DNA of 53,735 nucleotides from NCBI GenBank assembly GCA_030637515.1, contig DAOWGM010000044.1:1-53735 (forward strand), read 5' to 3'. Source of the DNA: Bacteroidales bacterium (GTDB lineage Bacteria; Bacteroidota; Bacteroidia; Bacteroidales; UBA12077). Made by a program: the position numbers and the translations under genes. Shown piece after piece: positions 7,997-16,848 of the stretch (within the stretch, counting starts at the first letter, position 1; the number at the start of each line of letters is the position of its first letter). The notes beneath the pieces are model-generated. The model was not told where the DNA came from. It ran no database searches and worked only from the letters and a program-made list of their open reading frames with translations.

Positions 7997-9811
7997 ATGG
8001 CTATAAAAGGATATTATGGGAAATTACTCGATATAAATCTTTCTACCGGCGAAATTAAAAAGTCAGTGATTCCTGAAGAAGACATTAAGCGGTTTATAGG
8101 AGGACGTGGATTAGGTACTAAAATTCTTTGGGATAAATTACCCGGACCAGGAGTCGATCCATTATCACCAGAAAATGCTTTGTTATTTATGCCTGGTCCA
8201 TTTTCGGGTTTACCTATTCCTTCGTCATCGCGTACTTGTGTGGTAACAAAATCGCCTCGTACATCTGCTGTTGATCCTACATTTGAACATGGCTCAACGG
8301 TTAGCTATTCAAATATGGGTGGATTTTTTGGTCCTGAAATGAAATTTGCAGGTTACGATGGTATTTGTATTACAGGCAAAGCCAAAAATCCTGTTTACAT
8401 AAAAATTGAAGATGATAAGGTTGAAATAATTGATGCTACAAAATTTTGGGGCATGGGAACTGAGGAATTTGATAATGCCTTAATTGATGAATTAGGTGAT
8501 AGAAAATTCGAATCCTGTTATATTGGACCTGCTGGTGAAAACTTAGTGCCAATGGCATGTGTTTTAAATACAGCAGCACGCGCGGCAGGAAGAGGAGGAA
8601 CAGGATGTGTAATGGGTTCAAAAAATCTTAAAGCAATTGCAATTAAAGGATCTCAATCACCTCAATTGGGAGATCATAAAGAATATTTGGAACTGCTTGG
8701 TAAAGTACGTAAATCGTTTAAAGAGGATAATAAAGAAAGTTTGAGAGACTGGAGACATGGAGGCACTGCAAATGCTTTAGTATGGTCAAGTAACAGCGGA
8801 ACACAGGCGGTTAAGAATTATAGCGAAGGTACCTTTGAAGAAATTGAAAAAATTGGAACTGAAGCAAATCGTGAAAAAGTATGGAAACGTGATTTCGCTT
8901 GTTTTTCTTGTGCTTTAGCTTGTAAAAAAAGTGGTATTGCAAAGGGTGCATATGCAGTAATGGTGCACGATGGACCAGAATATGAAACAGGAACAATGTT
9001 AGGTTCGAACCTGTTAATATCTGATTTGACTGGTTTGCAGAAGCTTATTGCGGTTGCCGATGATTATGGTATTGATATAATTTCTGTAGGAAACACCATA
9101 GGTTTTTTAATGGAAGCATATGAAAAAGGCTTGATAGATAAGGAATATCTGAATGGTATTGACTTAAAATGGGGCGATGTTGCTGCTTCTTTGGAAATGA
9201 TGCATAAGATTTGTAAGCGTGAAGGTATTGGAGAAAAAGCTTGTAATGGGGTGAAATTTATGGCAAATGAAATTGGTCAGGATGCTCACAAATTTGCAAT
9301 TCATGTTAAAGGTCATGAGCTTGCTGCTTGGAATGTTCCTGTACGTTCAGATTACTGGAGTATTACTTATGCTACAAGTAACCGGGGTGCATGCCATATG
9401 AATGGTGGTTCTCCGGACAGGCAGGATGGTGCTGCCCTGCGTGACTCCATAGCTGCATGTAGTTTTGCAAGTCGCTGGTACAAAGGTGAAATAAGTTATG
9501 CAAAATTTCTTTCAGTAATTACTGGTTTAGAGTGGACTGAAGAAGATTTTAATAAAGCAGGAACACGAATATTTAATCTCGAAAAAATGTTTAATTATCG
9601 TGAGGGATTTAATATTAACGATGATGTTTTGCCACCTAAATTCTTTGAAAATAAATTTACGGTTGGAGATCATAAAGGTGCAATAGTCGATAAAAATATT
9701 TTCAACAAAAATCTGAAGGAATATTATAAACTTCGCGCTTGGGACATAAAAACATCAAAACCAAATGATGAAATCTTAAAAGACTTAGATTTGGAGTTCA
9801 CTATAAGTTAA
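7997..9811 (+). CDS. aor: Aldehyde:ferredoxin oxidoreductase (tungsten-type)
   Basis: 604 residues, normal family length. The N-terminal domain has the hallmark sequences YYGKLLDINLSTGE, IGGRGLGTKILWDKLP and PSSSRTCVVTKSP that bind the bis-pterin cofactor. The cluster ligands are C302, C305 and C309 (CFSCALAC) and C488 (AACSF), closely matching the spacing in archaeal AOR. DDYGID corresponds to the pterin-contacting DxxGLD motif. The enzyme oxidises aldehydes to carboxylic acids, or runs in reverse, passing electrons to ferredoxin. Substrate specificity cannot be read from the sequence; members such as YdhV or WOR-type enzymes are possible. No molybdopterin synthesis or tungstate uptake genes lie nearby. 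A terminator follows directly. Confidence 0.9.
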   Translation: MAIKGYYGKLLDINLSTGEIKKSVIPEEDIKRFIGGRGLGTKILWDKLPGPGVDPLSPENALLFMPGPFSGLPIPSSSRTCVVTKSPRTSAVDPTFEHGSTVSYSNMGGFFGPEMKFAGYDGICITGKAKNPVYIKIEDDKVEIIDATKFWGMGTEEFDNALIDELGDRKFESCYIGPAGENLVPMACVLNTAARAAGRGGTGCVMGSKNLKAIAIKGSQSPQLGDHKEYLELLGKVRKSFKEDNKESLRDWRHGGTANALVWSSNSGTQAVKNYSEGTFEEIEKIGTEANREKVWKRDFACFSCALACKKSGIAKGAYAVMVHDGPEYETGTMLGSNLLISDLTGLQKLIAVADDYGIDIISVGNTIGFLMEAYEKGLIDKEYLNGIDLKWGDVAASLEMMHKICKREGIGEKACNGVKFMANEIGQDAHKFAIHVKGHELAAWNVPVRSDYWSITYATSNRGACHMNGGSPDRQDGAALRDSIAACSFASRWYKGEISYAKFLSVITGLEWTEEDFNKAGTRIFNLEKMFNYREGFNINDDVLPPKFFENKFTVGDHKGAIVDKNIFNKNLKEYYKLRAWDIKTSKPNDEILKDLDLEFTIS

Positions 9812-9835
9812 TAAATATATCATTGATGTAAAAAG

Positions 9836-9861
9836 AGCTGTTATTATTAACAGCTTTTTTT
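9836..9861 (+). terminator. Rho-independent terminator after aor
   Basis: A 7-bp stem (AGCTGTT / AACAGCT) with a six-base loop is followed by a run of seven T. It closes the 6964-9811 operon. Confidence 0.85.
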
Positions 9862-9934
9862 GTATATATTAAAATATATAATTTGACAAAAATTGTATTA
9901 CCTTAGAGTATGTTACTAAGAAATTTTAATTATT

Positions 9935-10846
9935 ATGAAAAAGCTATTACTCGTTGTTTTACTTTTTATTAATTCATGGAGTTTTATTTTTGCTCAAGAT
10001 CAAATCATTTATAAATATAGCCAAAATGATTATGTCGATAGCATTTTAGGTGTTAATAATGATACAATTATCTATAGTAACTTTAAAGAAATATACAAGG
10101 TTCCATTATCAGATGTAGAAGCATATTTTATAACAATCCGCTCAAAAGAAAATTTGGGAAAAGGTTTTTATATGAGAGAAAGAGAGCTGTATAATATTTC
10201 AGAGAAAATAGAATATCAGGAAAGGAATAAGTTAAGAAGAGATACTGTAATCCATAGAACACATGTAATTAAATCAGCAATTCCATTTAAATTAAATGGT
10301 AACTATGAGTTTGATTTATCTTACGAAAAATTTAATACAAAGAAAACTTCATTTTATACAAATATAAGTATATCAGTAATTAACGATTTAGATTTGTGGG
10401 TTAATCAAAGTGGAGGATCTTTTCCTGAATACTTATCCTATCATAACATCTATGGAAATAGTTTTTCAGTTACTACTGCTTACAAATATTATTTTATCCC
10501 GTTTAAAAGATTTAAACCTGCAGGTGTTTATATTGGAATAGCAGCTCAGCCTTCATATACAAAAGTATATTGCGATTATATGGTTTTTTATAATGAGAGT
10601 TTACAATATTCATACAGGGATGAAGGAAAAATAATTGGTGTAAACGTGGGAGGTTTAGCAGGAATACAATTTTTAATTTCAAGTAGAATATGTTTAGGTT
10701 TTGAGTTTGGTTTTTATGGAAGTATAAGTAAGTTCACTTCAGAAAAAACTGTGTATTTTAATACAGGACATGAATTAAAAGATATAATTACAAAAGATAA
10801 CTTTCCAATGTCTTTTAATATAAGTTTAGGATATGCATTTAATTAA
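9935..10846 (+). CDS. Secreted beta-barrel-like protein, unknown function
   Basis: 303 residues. A signal peptide (cleavage after FIFAQ) precedes a short region with repeated IIYKYSQNDYVDS / TIIYSNFKEIYK strands and then about 200 residues of alternating amphipathic strands ending in SFNISLGYAFN; an aromatic penultimate strand of this kind is typical of outer-membrane barrels. I do not recognise a named family. It stands alone between the aor terminator and ettA, on the same strand. The weak TTTG/TACCTTAG pair upstream (9882-9906) has only 13 bases between elements, so I did not call a promoter. Confidence 0.6.
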   Translation: MKKLLLVVLLFINSWSFIFAQDQIIYKYSQNDYVDSILGVNNDTIIYSNFKEIYKVPLSDVEAYFITIRSKENLGKGFYMRERELYNISEKIEYQERNKLRRDTVIHRTHVIKSAIPFKLNGNYEFDLSYEKFNTKKTSFYTNISISVINDLDLWVNQSGGSFPEYLSYHNIYGNSFSVTTAYKYYFIPFKRFKPAGVYIGIAAQPSYTKVYCDYMVFYNESLQYSYRDEGKIIGVNVGGLAGIQFLISSRICLGFEFGFYGSISKFTSEKTVYFNTGHELKDIITKDNFPMSFNISLGYAFN

Positions 10847-10882
10847 TTGTTTATATTAATTAAAACTCAACAAACATTTTCT

Positions 10883-10890
10883 TAATTTTG
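10883..10890 (+). promoter_or_regulatory. Possible -7 element TAATTTTG for ettA
   Basis: TAATTTTG fits TAnnTTTG exactly and lies 48 bases before the ettA ATG. No TTTG is present at the right distance upstream, so only half of the promoter is supported. Confidence 0.4.
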
Positions 10891-10937
10891 CTTTTAAAAC
10901 CTTTCAACTTTGAATTTGAAACTTTAAACTAAATATT

Positions 10938-12623
10938 ATGTCCGACGACAAAAAGATTATTTTCTCAATGTTTAAGGTAAGCAAGACTTACCCACCAAAT
11001 AAAACTGTAATAAAAGATATTAGTTTATCATTTTACCTTGGAGCCAAAATAGGAATAATTGGTTTAAACGGTAGTGGTAAATCTACATTATTACGCATAA
11101 TAGCAGGACAGGATAAATCATTTAATGGAGAGCTTGTTTTTGCTCCTGGGTATTCTGTTGGTTTACTCGATCAAGAACCTCATCTTGACGAAAGTAAAAC
11201 TGTTAAGGAAGTGGTTATGGAAGGAGTTCATGAAGTTGCCGATGTTCTAAAAAAATACGAAGAAGTAAATAAGAAATTTGAGCTGCCTGAGGTTTACGAA
11301 AATCCGGATGTAATGGATAAGTTAATTGCTGAACAAGCAAACCTGCAAGAAAAAATAGATCAATTGGATGCTTGGAATATCGATACAAAACTGAATCGTG
11401 CTATGGATGCTTTACAATGTCCACCTGATGATCAGCCAGTAAAAGAACTTTCGGGTGGTGAACGTCGTCGTGTTGCATTATGTCGCTTATTGTTACAGGA
11501 ACCTGATATTTTGTTATTAGATGAACCAACAAACCATTTGGATGCAGAAAGTATGCAATGGCTTGAACAACATTTACAGCAATATAAAGGAACTGTAATT
11601 TGCATTACTCACGACCGTTATTTTCTAGATAATGCAGCAGGATGGATCTTAGAGCTTGATCGAGGAGAGGGAATTCCATGGAAAGGAAACTATTCTTCAT
11701 GGTTAGAACAGAAAACGAATCGTATGCAAATGGAGGAAAAAACAGCTTCAAAAAGACGAAAAACACTGGAACGAGAATTAGAATGGGTTCGTATGGCTCC
11801 AAAAGCACGTCATGCCAAATCAAAAGCACGTTTATCTGCATACGATAAAATGTTACACGAAGATATTAAGGATAAAGAGGATCGTCTTGAAATTTTTATT
11901 CCTAACGGACCACGATTAGGTGATAAGGTTATTGAAATGGAAGGTGTTTCAAAAGCTTACGATGATCGTATTTTAATAAACGATTTAAGCTTTAAATTAC
12001 CACCTGCAGGAATTATTGGTGTTATCGGACCAAATGGAGCAGGAAAAACAACTTTGTTTCGAATGATTATGGAACAGGAAACACCTGATAAAGGAAATAT
12101 ACAATTGGGTGAATCGGTAAAAATAAGCTACGTTGACCAAACACATCAAGCCATCGATACTGAAAAATCGGTTTTTGAAGTAATTTCTGACGGACTTGAA
12201 AATATGAAATTGGGTAACAGAACGGTTAATTCTCGTGCTTACGTAGCACGCTTTAATTTTACAGGTGCCGATCAGGAAAAGAAATGTGGAGTACTTTCAG
12301 GAGGTGAACGAAACAGATTACATCTTGCACTGGCATTAAAAGCAGAAGGCAATGTTCTTTTGCTTGATGAGCCAACAAATGATATTGACGTAAACACTTT
12401 ACGTGCCTTAGAAGAAGGTTTAGAAGGCTTTGCCGGATGTGCGGTAGTCATTAGCCACGATCGTTGGTTCTTGGATCGTATTGCAACTCATATTTTAGCA
12501 TACGAAGGAGATGGACATATTCATTTCTTCGAAGGTTCTTTCACAGAATACGAAGAAAACCGTCGTAAACGTTTAGGAACTGATTCTCCGAAACGTTTTA
12601 AATATAAAAAGTTGACTAAATAA
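10938..12623 (+). CDS. ettA: EttA, ABC-F translation factor
   Basis: 561 residues with two ABC ATPase domains and no membrane segment, the ABC-F pattern. Walker A motifs are GLNGSGKS (42-49) and GPNGAGKT (364-371); signature motifs are LSGGERRR and LSGGERNR; Walker B is LLLDEPTNH and LLLDEPTND. The N-terminal start (KVSKTYPPNKTVIKDISLSF), the overall length and the arginine/lysine-rich linker identify EttA rather than Uup or an antibiotic-resistance ABC-F. EttA binds the ribosomal E site and gates the first elongation step according to ATP/ADP level. No terminator directly follows; instead a second, diverged copy of its last codons lies at 13282-13368, beyond a small inserted gene. Confidence 0.93.
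   Translation: MSDDKKIIFSMFKVSKTYPPNKTVIKDISLSFYLGAKIGIIGLNGSGKSTLLRIIAGQDKSFNGELVFAPGYSVGLLDQEPHLDESKTVKEVVMEGVHEVADVLKKYEEVNKKFELPEVYENPDVMDKLIAEQANLQEKIDQLDAWNIDTKLNRAMDALQCPPDDQPVKELSGGERRRVALCRLLLQEPDILLLDEPTNHLDAESMQWLEQHLQQYKGTVICITHDRYFLDNAAGWILELDRGEGIPWKGNYSSWLEQKTNRMQMEEKTASKRRKTLERELEWVRMAPKARHAKSKARLSAYDKMLHEDIKDKEDRLEIFIPNGPRLGDKVIEMEGVSKAYDDRILINDLSFKLPPAGIIGVIGPNGAGKTTLFRMIMEQETPDKGNIQLGESVKISYVDQTHQAIDTEKSVFEVISDGLENMKLGNRTVNSRAYVARFNFTGADQEKKCGVLSGGERNRLHLALALKAEGNVLLLDEPTNDIDVNTLRALEEGLEGFAGCAVVISHDRWFLDRIATHILAYEGDGHIHFFEGSFTEYEENRRKRLGTDSPKRFKYKKLTK
12535..12623 (+). repeat. 3' end of ettA, intact copy of a direct repeat
   Basis: The last 89 bases of ettA match 13282-13368 at about 71 of 87 aligned positions by hand, with one 2-base gap. 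This copy carries the active stop codon. The segment between the two copies holds one small lipoprotein-like gene. Confidence 0.85.
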
Positions 12624-12847
12624 ACTATTAAAAAACCAGAATTTTTGTCACATATAAAGTATTTATAGTTTAAAAATTTTTTGTAACTTGAAAAGAAATT
12701 TTTAGTATTATTTGTAAATAAATTATTAATATAATTGGATTAAAATTAAAAGATAGAAATCATATTTTGTAATAAAAGAAGTTATAATCATAGATTGGTA
12801 AAGACTTAAAAACTTTATAAGTAGGTAAATAATTAAAAATCAATTTT

Positions 12848-13159
12848 ATGAAAACACAAAAATATATATTGATTTTAGTTTTATTTCTTTTAGGTTCCAT
12901 AAATTGGTCATCATGTGAGGAAGCTTGTGATGGAATGGGTACCTTAAAGCTGACAAATAAATCCCTTAGTACTGTTCAGAAAATAATGATTGATGGAGTT
13001 AATTATGGAACTATTGACCCAGATGAATCAAAGGAAATTGATCTTGCTCCTGGTGAGCATGAGTTTCAACAAGTCGGCATTAGCGGTGGAACAGGATGTA
13101 GCGCTGCTACAGTGATTATTGTTGAATGTAAAACATCAGCATTCGAATGTAAATATTGA
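12848..13159 (+). CDS. Small secreted or lipoprotein-like protein
   Basis: 103 residues. The N terminus has a hydrophobic signal ending SINWSSCEE, compatible with a lipobox (Cys at about 23). The mature part is short, beta-rich, and has several further cysteines (including ACDG, GCSA, VECK, FECK) that could form disulfides; LTNKSLSTVQKIMIDGVNYG and PGEHEF suggest a small immunoglobulin- or carboxypeptidase-regulatory-like sandwich, but I cannot name the family. It is the only gene between the intact ettA 3' end and its diverged remnant, so it looks like inserted cargo. Confidence 0.6.
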   Translation: MKTQKYILILVLFLLGSINWSSCEEACDGMGTLKLTNKSLSTVQKIMIDGVNYGTIDPDESKEIDLAPGEHEFQQVGISGGTGCSAATVIIVECKTSAFECKY

Positions 13160-13281
13160 GCCTAAGTAAATATTTCTTTGGTGTTTGTATGGGTATTATG
13201 TTTAATAAATAGATCTAAATTGAATTAATAGTAACTGTATTTATACGTTTTCAAAAGTAAAGTTCTATTGTAATTACTAAT

Positions 13282-13368
13282 GTTCTTTTTCTGAATACGA
13301 AGAAAACTGTCGTAAACGATTAGGAACAGATATTCCAAAATATTTTAAGTAAAAAGCTAACTAAGTAG
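13282..13368 (+). pseudogene. Diverged remnant of the ettA 3' end
   Basis: This segment encodes SF-S-EYEEN-C-RKRLGTD-I-P-K-Y-FK in the same frame as the ettA C terminus and, after a 2-base deletion, the final K-L-T-K-stop. Many codon differences from the intact copy are synonymous (TTC/TTT, CGT/CGA, ACT/ACA, CCG/CCA, AAA/AAG, TTG/CTA), so the two ends diverged while both were coding. Homology stops abruptly at 13282. The terminator 28 bases downstream is probably the original ettA terminator. Confidence 0.85.
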
Positions 13369-13395
13369 AAATTATATTTGTTTTTATTTGTAGTT

Positions 13396-13427
13396 AAAGC
13401 GCAGCGATTTTGCTACGCTTTTTTTTA
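13396..13427 (+). terminator. Rho-independent terminator
   Basis: A 10-bp stem with one mismatch (AAAGCGCAGC / GCTACGCTTT) is followed by a long T run. It lies behind the ettA remnant. Confidence 0.85.
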
Positions 13428-13683
13428 TGAATCAAACAGTTATAGATTTTATATTTATTTGACTCTTATAGAATAAAATCGTAATTTGTATAAATTATTG
13501 AAAATCAGACTTTTTTCTCTCTTATCTTCAATTGAAGAATTGAAATTATAAGACACTTTCATTTTAGTTAATATAAATGAAAAATAAATCTCCTCCAATG
13601 AAAGTTATAAATCAATAATTGATTTTTTAATCTTTAGTTATTTCAATTTATTAAACCCAAATTATTAATTAAACATTTTTCAT

Positions 13684-14415
13684 ATGAAAGTATTTAAACT
13701 GCTAATTATAATAACAGCACTTTTCATATCAAATTCCTATGCAGGAAAAAAAGTGACTATTATTGAAAAAATTAATAACACTGAAACTATTCAGGTTTAC
13801 TTTTTAGAATCTCCAATAACTGTTAAGCAACCTGAAGTCTCTGCTACAGTTTCTCTTTATCCTGAAGAAGCTGAAGCTTTAAAAATGAAAATTGAGCCTA
13901 TTGATCTACCTGAGGATTATGATGCACTTTATAGTTTGGTAGTAGCAGAATTAAATAAAGCTTTTGGAGTCGATAAATTTGTTTTAGGCAAATTAGATGA
14001 TGTGCCAAAAAAGACTGTTAAAATATTTGGCGCAGATACTGAAGTAGAAGATTGGAATCAGTTAAGCGATAAATTTATAGTGTATGTTTCCGTTTCTGTT
14101 AATTATTATGGAAGCCCATATCAAAGAGCAGAGGATGCCGTGAAAATCCCATCTTATATGGAATCATCAATAAACATAAAGTTTTGCGATATTGTTGAAG
14201 AAAAGGCACCATTAAAATATCTTAATCCAGCAGGTGCTAATATATATGCAAAAGGAGATCAGTTTACTCAAATGGGTATTTTTACAAGTATGGATCAATT
14301 TACTGAGCAAGCAGAACCAAATTCTATGGTTGATAAAATAAAAGAAAAGATACCTGGAAGTCTTGATAAATTTTATGCAAAACAAAAAAAGAAATTCGAT
14401 AAGGCTAATAAGTAA
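13684..14415 (+). CDS. Secreted protein of unknown function
   Basis: 243 residues. The signal peptide (MKVFKLLIIITALFISNSYA) is clear; the mature protein begins GKKVTIIEK. It has mixed alpha/beta content, no cysteine pairs of note, and a lysine-rich C-terminal helix (KFYAKQKKKFDKANK). A middle segment (PEDYDALYSLVVAELNKAFGVDKFVLG) looks like a short helical domain. I do not recognise the family. The gene has its own terminator and a long 5' leader containing a palindrome (13525-13538), so it is probably a single-gene unit. Confidence 0.6.
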   Translation: MKVFKLLIIITALFISNSYAGKKVTIIEKINNTETIQVYFLESPITVKQPEVSATVSLYPEEAEALKMKIEPIDLPEDYDALYSLVVAELNKAFGVDKFVLGKLDDVPKKTVKIFGADTEVEDWNQLSDKFIVYVSVSVNYYGSPYQRAEDAVKIPSYMESSINIKFCDIVEEKAPLKYLNPAGANIYAKGDQFTQMGIFTSMDQFTEQAEPNSMVDKIKEKIPGSLDKFYAKQKKKFDKANK

Positions 14416-14442
14416 TAATTGAATTAAATGTTTAATTCGAAA

Positions 14443-14474
14443 TGAGCGCTATTTGAATTAGCGCTTATTTTTTT
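14443..14474 (+). terminator. Rho-independent terminator
   Basis: TGAGCGCT / AGCGCTTA form a stem (one mismatch at the end) around a nine-base loop, followed by a T run. It closes the gene at 13684-14415. Confidence 0.8.
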
Positions 14475-14554
14475 AATAATATTGAAATCAAATAATGAAA
14501 ATGAGCAATACAAACAGGTATTTCTTATCTTCGCTAAGTTGAATAACTGTTTGA

Positions 14555-15640
14555 ATGATATCATCAGAAAAAATAGAAATTAGATTTAATAAATTACTGA
14601 GAAATTTCTTCTTTCATATTGTTTTTTGGTACTTAAGTTTTCTATTTTATTCATTCCTTACAGGTGAGCACCAGATATTTAAAGTATATCTGAACCTCCT
14701 GGAAGTTGAAAATGTTTATGTTGTTATCTTATTCTTAAGTATTTGGATATCAATCTTATTTACGTTTATTGATCTTCTTTTTACAGACAGAATTGTGCGG
14801 TTTTTTCCAAGGCGATTTATGATTTTTTTAAAGTCCTTATTGTATTTTGCTACCGCTTTTTTCCTGATTCTTATAGCTTCGAAATCTCCACTTACAAAAT
14901 TTACTCAAGAAAATTACACCGAAATTTTAAAACATTTGCCTGAAATGGATATTGTATTTATTCGTTTTCTAACGTATTTCTATTTATCAGGATTCTTTAT
15001 TAATTTTTTTAAAGGAGTTGTGAAAAAGGTAGGAAGAGGAAATTTTAGAAACTGGATACTTGGAATGATGAATAAACCAAGAGAGGAAGAACGCATTTTC
15101 ATGTTTATTGATATGAAAGCATCAACTACGATTGCTGAAAAATTAGAACATAAGAAATTTAGCCATTTAGTTCAGGATGTTTTTAATGATTTGTCAGTTG
15201 TTGATAATTATTATTGCGAAATATATCAATATGTGGGCGATGGAGCTATTCTTTCATGGAGTATAAAAAAGGGAATTAAACACAATAATTTTTTAAAAGC
15301 TTTTTATGCATTTACACATGTTATTCATAAGCGACACAGATATTATCAAAGAAAATACGGCATAATACCTAAGTTTAAAGCTGGAGTCCATGTTGGGAAA
15401 GTTATGGTGCTACAAGTTGGGCAAATCAGAAGAGATATTTCATACAATGGCGATACTCTTAACACGGCAGCTCGAATTGAATCTTTATGTAATGAATATA
15501 AGCAAGACCTGTTGATATCAGGAGACTTATATAATCTGATAAAGGAAAAAAATGATTATAATTTCAAAAATATTGAAAACATAAAATTAAAGGGTAAACG
15601 AAAAGCAATAGATATATTTCAAGTAAGAAAAAAGAAATAG
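14555..15640 (+). CDS. Membrane-bound class III adenylate/guanylate cyclase
   Basis: 361 residues. The N-terminal half has about four transmembrane helices (roughly 18-37, 52-75, 88-108, 130-152); the C-terminal half (about 175-360) is a class III nucleotidyl cyclase domain. The two metal-binding aspartates are D186 (MFIDMKAST) and D229 (YVGDGAI); GVHVGKV and NTAARIES supply the conserved dimer-interface and transition-state Asn/Arg residues. The site therefore looks competent to make cAMP or cGMP; the base-selecting residues cannot be assigned with certainty. A -7-like TATCTTCG lies at 14526-14533. The neighbouring exported phosphoesterase (15726) is on the same strand. Confidence 0.85.
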   Translation: MISSEKIEIRFNKLLRNFFFHIVFWYLSFLFYSFLTGEHQIFKVYLNLLEVENVYVVILFLSIWISILFTFIDLLFTDRIVRFFPRRFMIFLKSLLYFATAFFLILIASKSPLTKFTQENYTEILKHLPEMDIVFIRFLTYFYLSGFFINFFKGVVKKVGRGNFRNWILGMMNKPREEERIFMFIDMKASTTIAEKLEHKKFSHLVQDVFNDLSVVDNYYCEIYQYVGDGAILSWSIKKGIKHNNFLKAFYAFTHVIHKRHRYYQRKYGIIPKFKAGVHVGKVMVLQVGQIRRDISYNGDTLNTAARIESLCNEYKQDLLISGDLYNLIKEKNDYNFKNIENIKLKGKRKAIDIFQVRKKK

Positions 15641-15725
15641 TATTTTAGTAAATCAGAATAGGTTAGTTTATTCATGTAAATGAACTATTTATAACTTTAA
15701 TAGTTATTAATACAAAGAATTTCAT

Positions 15726-16841
15726 ATGAGATTAAATAAAAAAATAGCGTTCTATTATTTGTTTTTTGTTTTTATTATCCTTGTTAGTTCTTCATTTACC
15801 TTAAAGAATGAAGATTATAAGGATAAGCCAAAAGTATCATATTTTACAAATAGCAAAATTGCTGACGGACCGTATTTTTTTATTCAAGATGACAGCAGCC
15901 TTGTTGTAAAATGGATAAAAGGAATAAGACCTGTTGAAAGGGAAATAAAAGGTAACGATTTTAGTAAAATTGAAAAGAAAATTGGGTTAGATTTTGATTT
16001 CATTTCAATTGATTTTAACAAAAAGCAACAAATTGATTATAAACAGGAATTTACAGGAGTAAATAAATTTATTGCACTTAGTGATATTCATGGACAACTT
16101 GATTTGTTTGTTAAACTTTTAAAGCAATACAAGGTTATTGATAAGGACTTCAATTGGATTTTTGGTTCAAATCATCTTGTAATTGGAGGGGATGTTTTTG
16201 ATCGTGGTGATAAAGTAACAGAAACATTCTGGTTAATATACAAATTAGAAAAACAAGCTGAAGAGCAAGGAGGTAAGGTTCATTTTATATTAGGAAATCA
16301 TGAACTAATGGTAATGAATAATGATCTTAGATATGTTAACGACAAATATTATAAAACTACGCAGATCCTTGATATTCCTTATGACCAGTTATATTCTAAA
16401 AATACAATAATTGGTAGGTGGTTAAGAAGCAAACCTCTGATGTTTAGTATTAACGAAATACTATTTACTCATGCAGGTATTTCTCCAGATTTTATAAATA
16501 AAAACTTGTCGATTGAGAAAGCAAACTACACTTTTATAAATTCAACAGTTTCTGATTCAATACGTGTATTTCTTGAGAGTGGATCAGGACCTTTGTGGTA
16601 CAGGGGATATTTTAGCGAAAAAGGTTTTGATGAAAAAATGCTGGATTCTATTTTAAGTTATTTCGATAAAAATCATATTGTTATTGGACATACTACACTA
16701 CCAAATATAGTATCATTTAAAAATTCTAAAATAATTGGTATCGATTCAGGTATTAAAGATGGTGTATATGGTGAAGTCCTATATTACGAAGAAGGGAAAT
16801 TCTATAGAGGAACACTAAATGGCACTTTAATAAAATTATAG
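15726..16841 (+). CDS. Exported calcineurin-like metallophosphoesterase
   Basis: 371 residues. The N terminus is a signal peptide or anchor (hydrophobic 8-25). The catalytic metallophosphatase core starts at about 115: ALSDIHGQ (D120, H122), GGDVFDRGD, LGNHELM, then FTHAGIS and IGHTT supply the remaining metal ligands. The arrangement resembles Shewanella-like protein phosphatases (PPP-like), so the substrate may be a phosphoprotein or small phosphoester. It is convergent with the CotH-like gene, whose stop lies eight bases away, and there is no terminator between them. The pairing of an exported phosphatase with a predicted exported kinase is suggestive but unproven. Confidence 0.82.
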   Translation: MRLNKKIAFYYLFFVFIILVSSSFTLKNEDYKDKPKVSYFTNSKIADGPYFFIQDDSSLVVKWIKGIRPVEREIKGNDFSKIEKKIGLDFDFISIDFNKKQQIDYKQEFTGVNKFIALSDIHGQLDLFVKLLKQYKVIDKDFNWIFGSNHLVIGGDVFDRGDKVTETFWLIYKLEKQAEEQGGKVHFILGNHELMVMNNDLRYVNDKYYKTTQILDIPYDQLYSKNTIIGRWLRSKPLMFSINEILFTHAGISPDFINKNLSIEKANYTFINSTVSDSIRVFLESGSGPLWYRGYFSEKGFDEKMLDSILSYFDKNHIVIGHTTLPNIVSFKNSKIIGIDSGIKDGVYGEVLYYEEGKFYRGTLNGTLIKL

Positions 16842-16848
16842 AATTTTA

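Larger units (their letters stand above)
13160..13683 (+). other. Gene-free stretch with ettA remnant and terminator
   Basis: This 524-base stretch has no credible intact gene. It holds the diverged ettA 3' remnant (13282-13368), a terminator (13396-13427), a perfect 14-bp palindrome TCTTCAATTGAAGA (13525-13538), and a weak TTG-N22-TATCTTCA promoter-like pair (13498-13530) before the next gene at 13684. The remainder is very AT-rich. Confidence 0.6.

Noticed and set aside
9882..9906. TTTG and TACCTTAG before the beta-barrel-like gene
   Set aside because: The -7 part fits with one mismatch, but only 13 bases separate the elements, well below the usual 17-23, so I did not call a promoter.
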